From NCBI GenBank assembly GCA_019689515.1, contig JADGHI010000201.1:1-6868 (forward strand): a stretch of DNA of 6,868 nucleotides, read 5' to 3'. The notes under the pieces were generated by a model. It did no database searches. It was given only the letters and a program-made list of their open reading frames with translations, and was not told where the DNA came from. Shown here in pieces: positions 1-5,612 of this stretch (position 1 is the stretch's first letter; every line of letters starts with the position of its first letter). The translations under genes were made by a program, and so were the position numbers. The stretch is from Acetobacteraceae bacterium (lineage in GTDB: Bacteria > Pseudomonadota > Alphaproteobacteria > Acetobacterales > Acetobacteraceae).

Positions 1-873
1 GCCGAGGAAGGGCCCACGAGGGCAACACCCCGCCTATCCCGCGGCGCGTTGGTGCATCCTCCGCCGACGTCGCCAAGCCTCACTGGCCTTTCCCCCGGAC
101 CGGCGGCGCCTCCCCCAGCCGATGCGGCGGTCCCGGTTCTCCCGGATTTACCCTCTGAGACTCCGGATGCGCCGACGCCTGTACCGTCGGCCAAGGGGTT
201 GGCATCCTCATCGGAGCCCGTGCTTGCAACGGCACCGCACGGGCCGAAAGGGCCGATTGCAGCTGTAGAGGCCTCATCGCTACCTGGCGTTGCCGCAGCC
301 TCCGCCCTCTCCGGCACAACGGCCTCCGGGCTGGCCGCGGTGGTAGCTGAGACTACCGGCGTGCAGGGACTCGTTGCGCCGCACGCGGCGCCGATGCCTC
401 CCGCGCGCCAGCTCGCACCACAAATCGTCGCGCTCAGCCTCAAGACAGGCGGCGCCGAAGGATCGGCCCCCGGCCGGATTGAATTGCTGCTCGAACCCGC
501 CGAGCTCGGCCGGGTCGAGATCCGCGTCGAGCCCGGTGCAGGCCCCACTGACACGACCGCGGTGCGGATTCTCGCCGAGCGGCCTGAGACATTGGCACTG
601 CTCCAGCGCGATGCGCGCGAGCTGGACCGCGCCCTCAATCAGGCGGGCCTCGGCGCCGACACCGGCACGGGCGGCGGCGGATTCACGCTGAGCTTCGCTC
701 TCGGCAGCGGCGCGAGGCAGGGCAGCGACGGAGAAGGCAGCAGCAGTGACGCGGGCGCGTCCACCGGCCTGAGGCGGCGCGTGATCGCGGCAGGCAACGT
801 CACGGGCACCGCCGCCCCGGCCGTCCACTCCCTCAGAGGCCCGGCCCTCGCCCTCCTCGACATCGCCGTCTGA
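1..873 (+). CDS. fliK: Flagellar hook-length control protein FliK, C-terminal part (5' end outside window)
   Basis: FliK is a secreted molecular ruler that sets hook length; its C-terminal domain switches the export gate (FlhB) from hook to filament substrates. The frame is open from base 1 with no stop, so the gene begins upstream. The TTG at 49 is only the first start-like codon and is not trusted. The visible 290 residues divide into a Pro/Ala/Ser-rich, low-complexity stretch (about 1-140) and a Flg_hook-type domain (about 145-232). The domain carries the hallmark L-x-P-x-x-L-G-x-V-x-I pattern (L164, P166, L169-G170, V172, I174), then an 'LLQRDARELDRAL' helix and a 'GGFTLSF' strand. A Gly/Ser/Ala tail of about 58 residues follows. 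The disordered N-terminal part with a folded C-terminal domain is usual for the family. flgD follows after 26 bases, a known alphaproteobacterial pairing. Identification rests on the C-terminal domain and the neighbour. Confidence 0.87.
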   Translation, partial: AEEGPTRATPRLSRGALVHPPPTSPSLTGLSPGPAAPPPADAAVPVLPDLPSETPDAPTPVPSAKGLASSSEPVLATAPHGPKGPIAAVEASSLPGVAAASALSGTTASGLAAVVAETTGVQGLVAPHAAPMPPARQLAPQIVALSLKTGGAEGSAPGRIELLLEPAELGRVEIRVEPGAGPTDTTAVRILAERPETLALLQRDARELDRALNQAGLGADTGTGGGGFTLSFALGSGARQGSDGEGSSSDAGASTGLRRRVIAAGNVTGTAAPAVHSLRGPALALLDIAV

Positions 874-899
874 CCCCGCCCCAGAGATAGAGGCCCGCC

Positions 900-1589
900 A
901 TGACGACCATCCCAACCACCGCCGGCACCACTCCCTCGATCGCCGCAGCCGCGAGCACCGCGCGCGGCGGGACCGGCGCGACCCTGGGCGACTTCAACGT
1001 CTTCCTCAGCCTGCTCACGACCCAGCTGCGGAACCAGAACCCGACCGAGCCCATGGACACCAACCGCATGACCCAGGAGCTCGCGATGTTCGCCTCGGTC
1101 GAGCAGCAGACGCTGATGAATCAGCACCTCGAACGGCTCGTGGCGCTGCAGCAGGCGGCCCAGCTCACCGCCGCGGCACCACTCATGGGCCGAGTGGTGG
1201 AGGTCGAATCGGACTACCTGCCGCTGCAAGGCGGCACCGCGGCACTGCGCCTGCCACCCGCCGGCGCCGTGACCGAGGCGCGGATCACGATCACCGATTC
1301 CGCAGGCCGCGTGCTGCACCAGCAGCGCGTGCCGCTGGCCGCCGGGCAGCGCACCGTCTGGAGCTGGGACGGGCGTGATGCAGAGGGCCGGACCCTGCCG
1401 GACGGCGCCTACCACGTGCAGGTCGAGGGCACCGCCGCGGACGGGCTTGCGTCGAGCCCCCTTCCCTTCACCGTCTTCGGAGTCGCCACCGCCGCGGAGC
1501 GCCAGGAAGACGGCGCGCTGCGCCTGATGCTCGGTCCGCTCCCCGTCGGCTTCGACAAGGTGCGCGGGGTCGGAGACACGCTCGGCTAA
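900..1589 (+). CDS. flgD: Flagellar hook assembly protein FlgD (hook cap)
   Basis: FlgD is exported through the flagellar type III system and sits at the growing hook tip as a scaffold that guides FlgE subunit assembly; it is discarded when the hook is finished. The 229 residues are typical of the family. The N-terminal region (about 30-82) has the conserved signature 'FLSLLTTQLRNQNPTEPMD' (35-53), followed by 'LAMFASVEQQTLMN', which is diagnostic. The C-terminal part (about 96-195) matches the FlgD tudor/Ig-like module, including 'WSWDGRDAEGRTLPDGAYHV' (154-173). The ATG at 900 is preceded by AGAGG at 889-893, a suitable ribosome binding site. It lies just downstream of fliK and is probably co-transcribed with it. 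flgE, which often follows flgD in related bacteria, is absent here; the fliF operon comes next after a regulatory gap. No truncation is seen. Confidence 0.95.
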   Translation: MTTIPTTAGTTPSIAAAASTARGGTGATLGDFNVFLSLLTTQLRNQNPTEPMDTNRMTQELAMFASVEQQTLMNQHLERLVALQQAAQLTAAAPLMGRVVEVESDYLPLQGGTAALRLPPAGAVTEARITITDSAGRVLHQQRVPLAAGQRTVWSWDGRDAEGRTLPDGAYHVQVEGTAADGLASSPLPFTVFGVATAAERQEDGALRLMLGPLPVGFDKVRGVGDTLG

Positions 1590-1684
1590 GCGCCGCCGCA
1601 GCTGCCGACGCCACGCGGCATCCGACCTCCTCCCGCACCGCCACGGCGCGCTTTTCACGTTAACCGGGGCGCAAGCGGCTTCCG

Positions 1685-1707
1685 GGCAAGATTTGCCGCT
1701 GCGGCAA
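1685..1707. promoter_or_regulatory. Candidate FlbD-binding (ftr-like) palindrome upstream of fliF
   Basis: Two perfect inverted repeats overlap here and share their middle arm. GGCAA (1685-1689) pairs with TTGCC (1693-1697) across GAT. TTGCCGC (1693-1699) pairs with GCGGCAA (1701-1707) across a single T. The result is three alternating half-sites. As I recall, Caulobacter ftr elements bound by FlbD are near-palindromes of the CGGCAA...TTGCCG kind, and one of them lies at the fliF promoter, where FlbD represses. The position, 80 bases before the preferred fliF start, and the flbD gene at the end of the same operon fit autoregulation. Binding itself is inference. The same bases could also form either of two mutually exclusive short RNA hairpins if transcribed. 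No convincing -24/-12 or -35/-10 promoter was located next to it. Confidence 0.55.
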
Positions 1708-1786
1708 GTCAACGCCGGGGCGAGAGATTTCCGGGGGGATGAGAGATGCGTCGGATCTGGGGGCCGATGGCGCAGGGCGGGGCCGC

Positions 1787-3478
1787 ATGGGCGGCGTGAT
1801 CGCGCAATTGCGCGCGCTCGGGCCAGTGCGCCTCGCGGTGCTGGGCGGCGTGGGCGCGGCGGTGCTGGCGCTGCTCGGCTGGCTCGCCCTGCGCGCCGGG
1901 GAGCCTCCGATGGCGCTGCTCTACGGCGATCTCGAGGCGCGCGACGCCGCCGCGGTGGTGCAGGCGCTGGAACGCGCGCGCGTGCCCCACCGCCTGGCCG
2001 CCGGCGGCGCCCAGGTGCTGGTGCCGGAGGAGCAGGTGCCACGCCTGCGCCTGATGCTGGCACGTGAGGGGCTGCCGCAGAGCGGCTCGCTCGGCGGTGG
2101 GACGGTCGGCTACGAGATCTTCGATCGCAGCGAATCCCTCACCACCACGCCCTTCCAGCAGGACATGAACCGGGTCCGCGCGCTGGAAGGAGAGCTGGCG
2201 CGCACGCTCCGCGGCCTCGCCGGCGTGCGCGCGGCGCGGGTGCATCTGGTGCTGCCGCGGCGCGAGGCCTTCACGCGCGAGCGCGGCGAGGCGCAGGCCA
2301 GCGTCGTGCTCACCATGCAGGGCGCGCAACGCCTCGATGGGGAAGGCGTGCAGGCGGTGCTGCATCTCGTCGCAACCGCGGTGCCGGGGCTGCGGCCGCA
2401 GAACATCTCCATCGTGGACAGCCGTGGCGCGCTGCTCGCCCGCGGCGGCGAGGCGCTCTCCGCCGCGCAGTCGGCCCAGACGCGCGACGAGATCCGGCGC
2501 GCGCAGGAGCTACGCCTCGCCCGCGCGGTGGAGGAGATGCTCGAGCGCGTCCTCGGGCCCGGCCGGGTGCGCGCCGAGGCCACGGTGGAGCTCGACTTCG
2601 ACCGAGTGCAGACCACCGAGGAGCGGTTCGACCCGGACAACCAGGTCACACGCAGCCAGTCCAGCACCAGCGAGCAGACCCGCAGCACCGAACCAGGCAC
2701 GGTCAGCGTCGCGAGCAACCTGCCCAATCCGGACCCCGCCGGCGCCGGCACCGCTGGCAATCAGGAGAACCGCCAGGAGGAGACGATCAATTACGAGATC
2801 GGCCGCACCACGCGCCAGGTGCTGCGCGAGGGGCCGCAGCTTCGCCGCCTCTCGCTCGCCGTCCTGGTGGACGGGGTGCGGGAACCGCCCGCCGAGCCCG
2901 GCGGCGCCCCGCGCTTCCGCGAGCACAGCGCCGAGGAGCTGGCGCGCCTGACCGCCCTGGTGCGCAGCGCCGTCGGCTTCGATGAGCGGCGCGGCGACCG
3001 TGTCGAGGTCGTCAGCATGCGGTTCGCCGATCCGTCCGAGATGGCCGCAGAAGAGCCAGGCTGGATCGAGCGCCTCTTCACCCCGACCACCGTGGCCCGG
3101 CTGTTGGAGAGCGGTCTGATCGCCCTGGTGGCGCTGGCGGCGATCCTGTTCGTCGCCCGCCCGATCGCCGGGCGGCTGGCCGTCGCGCTGGCAGGAACCC
3201 CGTCGGCGATTGGCGTCCTCAGGGGCACTGCCCCGGCGCTGGCAGGCGCACGCGCGGCGGGCTCGATCCCCGCCGTCCCGGGTGCGGCCGCGGAGGCCCA
3301 GCCGGCCGCCGCACTGCCCCCCGGCGATGCCGGCGGCGACGCCCTGGTGCAGCTCGCCAATGTCGAGGGCCAGATGCGCGCCTCCTCCCTCACCCGGCTC
3401 GCCGAGCTGGTCGGCCGGCATCCTGAGGAGACTCTCACCGTACTGCGGCGCTGGCTGACACCCCAGGAAGACGACTGA
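1787..3478 (+). CDS. fliF: Flagellar MS-ring protein FliF
   Basis: FliF oligomerises in the inner membrane into the MS ring, the base on which the rotor and export gate are built. From the preferred start the protein has 563 residues, normal for the family. A first membrane segment lies at about 15-35, and a large periplasmic part follows. The YscJ/FliF ring-building region is at about 38-215, with 'LLYGDLEARDA' and 'VRAARVHLVLPRREAF'. The FliF C region is at about 245-410, interrupted by a Ser/Thr/Gln-rich loop (about 285-335) that is usually disordered. The second membrane segment is at about 443-460. The cytoplasmic tail ends in the FliG-binding motif (about 521-559, 'LAELVGRHPEETLTVLRRWL'). 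ATG 1787 is chosen over the in-frame ATG at 1739 because 'MGGVIAQLRALGPVRLA' looks like the usual alphaproteobacterial N-terminus and AGGG (1774-1777) sits at a workable distance. At 1739 a G-run abuts the start codon. The longer form would add 16 residues. First gene of the operon; fliG follows after 6 bases. Confidence 0.95.
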   Translation: MGGVIAQLRALGPVRLAVLGGVGAAVLALLGWLALRAGEPPMALLYGDLEARDAAAVVQALERARVPHRLAAGGAQVLVPEEQVPRLRLMLAREGLPQSGSLGGGTVGYEIFDRSESLTTTPFQQDMNRVRALEGELARTLRGLAGVRAARVHLVLPRREAFTRERGEAQASVVLTMQGAQRLDGEGVQAVLHLVATAVPGLRPQNISIVDSRGALLARGGEALSAAQSAQTRDEIRRAQELRLARAVEEMLERVLGPGRVRAEATVELDFDRVQTTEERFDPDNQVTRSQSSTSEQTRSTEPGTVSVASNLPNPDPAGAGTAGNQENRQEETINYEIGRTTRQVLREGPQLRRLSLAVLVDGVREPPAEPGGAPRFREHSAEELARLTALVRSAVGFDERRGDRVEVVSMRFADPSEMAAEEPGWIERLFTPTTVARLLESGLIALVALAAILFVARPIAGRLAVALAGTPSAIGVLRGTAPALAGARAAGSIPAVPGAAAEAQPAAALPPGDAGGDALVQLANVEGQMRASSLTRLAELVGRHPEETLTVLRRWLTPQEDD

Positions 3479-3484
3479 CACGAC

Positions 3485-4477
3485 ATGCGCCTCACCGGAC
3501 CGCAAAAGGCCGCGACACTGATGCTCGCCCTCGGCGAGGAACGGGCGGCCGATCTCCTCTCCCGCATGCACGAGGACGAGATCCGCGACATCTCCGTCGC
3601 GATGGCCAATCTCGGCACCATCCCGGCCGCGGCCGTCGAGGATCTCTGCCGCGAATTCGCCGAGAGCATCGGCCAGACCGGTGCGCTCATCGGCACCTGG
3701 GAGAGCACCGAGCGGCTATTGCTGCGCTCCCTGCCGAAGGAACGCGTCGCCCAGATCATGGACGAGATCCGCGGCCCCGCCGGCCGCACCATGTGGGACA
3801 AGCTGGGCAACGTGAACGAGGGGGTGCTCGCCAACTACCTGAAGAACGAGTACCCGCAGACCGTCGCGGTGGTGCTCTCCAAGATAAAGCCGGACCACGC
3901 TGCGCGCGTCCTCGCCCTGCTGCCCGACGCCTTCGCGATGGAGGTGGTGATGCGCATGCTGCGCATGGACACCGTCCAGAAGGACGCGCTCGAGGGGCTC
4001 GAGCGCACCCTGAGGACGGAGTTCATGTCCAACCTCACGCGCGGGCATCGGCGCGACGCGTACGAGATGATGGCGGAGATCTTCAACAACCTCGACCGCC
4101 AGGCCGAGGCGCGCATCCTCGGCGCGCTCGAGGAGCGCAACCGCGAGGCGGCGGAGCGCATCCGGGCGCTGATGTTCACCTTCGACGACCTCGTGCGCCT
4201 CGACGGGCCAGCGGTGCAGGCGCTGATCCGGGAGGTGGAGAAGGACCGGCTGGTGCTGGCGCTGAAGGGCGCCAAGGAAGAGCTGCGCGAGCTGTTCCTG
4301 CGGAACATGACAGAGCGCGCCGGGAAGCTGCTCCTGGACGACCTCGCGATGCTCGGCCCGGTCCGGCTGCGCGACGTGGACGAGGCGCAGGCAGCGATCG
4401 TCGCGACCGCGAAGGACCTCGCCGCGCGTGGCGAGATCACGCTGCGCGACGGGCGCGACGAGGTGATGGTGTACTGA
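3485..4477 (+). CDS. fliG: Flagellar motor switch protein FliG
   Basis: FliG is the C-ring protein that anchors on the FliF tail and meets the stator to make torque and switch rotation. The 330 residues have the full family layout: an N-terminal FliF-binding part (about 1-100), a middle domain (about 105-195) with the FliM-binding EHPQ-type motif as EYPQ (122-125), a hinge, an ARM_C region with the MFxF motif as MFTF (230-233), and a C-terminal torque domain. By my alignment to E. coli FliG with a constant offset of three, all five torque-helix charges are present: K261, R278, D285, D286 and R294 (E. coli K264, R281, D288, D289, R297). A complete charged set suggests a standard motor. The gene starts 6 bases after fliF, with AGGAAG at 3465-3470, rather far upstream, so translation is probably coupled to fliF. 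fliH follows after 3 bases. Confidence 0.97.
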   Translation: MRLTGPQKAATLMLALGEERAADLLSRMHEDEIRDISVAMANLGTIPAAAVEDLCREFAESIGQTGALIGTWESTERLLLRSLPKERVAQIMDEIRGPAGRTMWDKLGNVNEGVLANYLKNEYPQTVAVVLSKIKPDHAARVLALLPDAFAMEVVMRMLRMDTVQKDALEGLERTLRTEFMSNLTRGHRRDAYEMMAEIFNNLDRQAEARILGALEERNREAAERIRALMFTFDDLVRLDGPAVQALIREVEKDRLVLALKGAKEELRELFLRNMTERAGKLLLDDLAMLGPVRLRDVDEAQAAIVATAKDLAARGEITLRDGRDEVMVY

Positions 4478-4480
4478 GCG

Positions 4481-5212
4481 ATGCAGACCGAGCTGTTCGA
4501 GCCGATCCACCTGCGCCGCACCGAGCCCGGCGGCGGGTTCGTGGCTGCCTCCCTTTTCGCAGTGTCTCCCGCGAGGATGCGCGGCGCGGCGCAGGCCGGC
4601 ATGGAGCCACCGGGCGGATGGCTGGTGGCCGCGGCCGCCGAAAGCGCCGCGTTGCGGGAGGCCGAGGCGGCAGCCGTGGCCAGGGCGACCGCCGCCCGTG
4701 CGGAAGGCTGGGAGGAGGGCTTCGCGGCCGGCCGCGCCGCCGGCCTCGCCGAGGCGGCGGAGCGCGACGCGGCCCGGCTGGCCGCCGCGGCCGAGACGGT
4801 GGCGGCCACGCTGCGCGAGGCCACTGGTTCCGCTCGTGCCGTCGCGGCGGCGCATGCCGAGGAGGCAGCGGAGGCGCTGGCGCGATTGCTGCTCGCCGCG
4901 CTCGATGCCGCACTGCCCAGAGCGGCGGCCGAACGCGAGGCGGCGGCGTCGCGCCTCGCGGCGCTGATCGCGACGCTGCGCGCCCCTCTGGCGGAGGAGC
5001 CGCGCGTCCTGGTGCATGTCGCGCCCGAACTCGCGGAGCCGATGGCAGCGCATCTCGCCGCCCTCGATGCGCGCTTCGAGGTGGCGGCGGACGAAACACT
5101 CGCTCCCGGCGACGCGCGCCTCGAATGGCGCGGCGGATCGGCGGAGGTGGTGATGGAAGAGCGGCGGCGCGTGGTCCGCGCGGCGCTCTCCGTCCTTGGT
5201 CTGGAGGGGTAG
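4481..5212 (+). CDS. fliH: Flagellar assembly protein FliH (FlbE-type), export ATPase regulator
   Basis: FliH binds and restrains the export ATPase FliI, forms the peripheral stalk linking it to the C-ring through FliN, and delivers export substrates. The 243-residue protein shows the family's glycine ladder G76-x3-G80-x3-G84-x3-G88 at the start of a long helical, probably coiled-coil region (about 55-165). A C-terminal V-ATPase E-subunit-like part follows (about 170-240), with the typical 'LAPGDARLEW' segment (207-216). It is extremely alanine-rich, 77 of 243 residues by my count, which makes sequence-based recognition weaker than for its neighbours. The N-terminus lacks the early tryptophan pair known from enteric FliH. 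Its place between fliG and fliN matches Caulobacter flbE, now regarded as FliH. It starts 3 bases after fliG with no good ribosome site of its own, so coupling is likely. No fliI lies in the window. Confidence 0.88.
   Translation: MQTELFEPIHLRRTEPGGGFVAASLFAVSPARMRGAAQAGMEPPGGWLVAAAAESAALREAEAAAVARATAARAEGWEEGFAAGRAAGLAEAAERDAARLAAAAETVAATLREATGSARAVAAAHAEEAAEALARLLLAALDAALPRAAAEREAAASRLAALIATLRAPLAEEPRVLVHVAPELAEPMAAHLAALDARFEVAADETLAPGDARLEWRGGSAEVVMEERRRVVRAALSVLGLEG
5203..5209 (+). promoter_or_regulatory. Strong ribosome binding site for fliN inside the end of fliH
   Basis: GGAGGGG ends 6 bases before the fliN ATG at 5216 and lies within the last codons of fliH. It is the clearest Shine-Dalgarno match in the operon. 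fliG, fliH and flbD have only distant or poor ones. This would let fliN be translated well on its own, which suits a protein needed in several copies per C-ring subunit. The site is seen directly; the link to stoichiometry is inference. Confidence 0.6.
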
Positions 5213-5215
5213 GGC

Positions 5216-5608
5216 ATGACGGCCAGTGGCGGTGGATCGGGCGGCGAGTTCGAGGCGATGTCGGGTGCGGCGACGGCGCCGAGCGCGCTGGCAACAGGCG
5301 CGGCAGAGCAGACGCCGATGCCGGCGCGGGCACCTGCAGGCGCCACGGCGGCGCGCGAGCTGGAAGCCGTCTATGACATCCCGGTGCAGGTCAGCGCCGT
5401 GCTGGGCCGCGCGACCATGCAGGTTTCGCAGCTCCTCAAGCTCGGCCGCGGCGCGGTGGTTGAGCTCGACCGCAAGCTCGGCGAGGCGGTGGACATCTAC
5501 GTCAACAACCGGTTGGTCGCGCGCGGCGAGGTGGTGATGGTGGACGACAACCGGCTTGGCGTGACGATGACCGAGATCGTCAAGTCCGACCGGAGCGGGG
5601 TGGCGTGA
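5216..5608 (+). CDS. fliN: Flagellar motor switch protein FliN
   Basis: FliN forms the bottom of the C-ring, takes part in switching and docks the FliH-FliI export complex. The 130 residues comprise a flexible Gly/Ala/Ser/Pro-rich leader (about 1-46) and a single SpoA (surface presentation of antigens) domain (about 50-124). Domain hallmarks are 'YDIPVQVSAVLGR' (53-65), 'LLKLGRGAVVELDRKLGE' (73-90), 'VDIYVNNRLVARGEVVMVDD' (92-111) and 'LGVTMTEIV' (114-122). Length and domain order are those of ordinary FliN; there is no extra CheC or FliM-like part. The start at 5216 is supported by GGAGGGG at 5203-5209. It sits 3 bases after fliH and 4 bases before flbD, as in the Caulobacter fliF operon. 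Identification is secure because the SpoA signature and the context agree. Confidence 0.96.
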   Translation: MTASGGGSGGEFEAMSGAATAPSALATGAAEQTPMPARAPAGATAARELEAVYDIPVQVSAVLGRATMQVSQLLKLGRGAVVELDRKLGEAVDIYVNNRLVARGEVVMVDDNRLGVTMTEIVKSDRSGVA

Positions 5609-5612
5609 GCCG

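Noticed and set aside
49..51. TTG at 49 as the start of fliK
   Set aside because: The frame is open back to base 1 and FliK proteins normally have a much longer N-terminal part, so the true start is most likely upstream of the window.
1634..1655. Possible terminator after flgD
   Set aside because: A 5-bp stem with an A-C mismatch followed by C and four Ts is too weak to call. Such short GC pairings are common here.
1649..1663. Complete CtrA box (TTAA-N7-TTAA)
   Set aside because: Only the second half exists; the first half would be CGCT. Kept only as a low-weight half-site observation.
1666..1679. GG-N10-GC match as sigma-54 promoter
   Set aside because: Spacing fits, but the elements read GGGGC and CGGC; without TGGCA and TTGC this is expected by chance in GC-rich DNA.
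1684..1696. Possible sigma-54 -24/-12 promoter (GGGCAAG...TTGC) before fliF
   Set aside because: The GG and GC elements are one to two bases too close for the strict sigma-54 spacing, and the first element lacks the usual TGGCAC form. The palindrome explains these bases better.
639..2063. Long minus-strand open frame (474 codons)
   Set aside because: It lies opposite fliK, flgD and fliF and is rich in Arg/Pro/Ala with no recognisable domain. Stop codons are rare in the antisense of very GC-rich genes, so this is a shadow.
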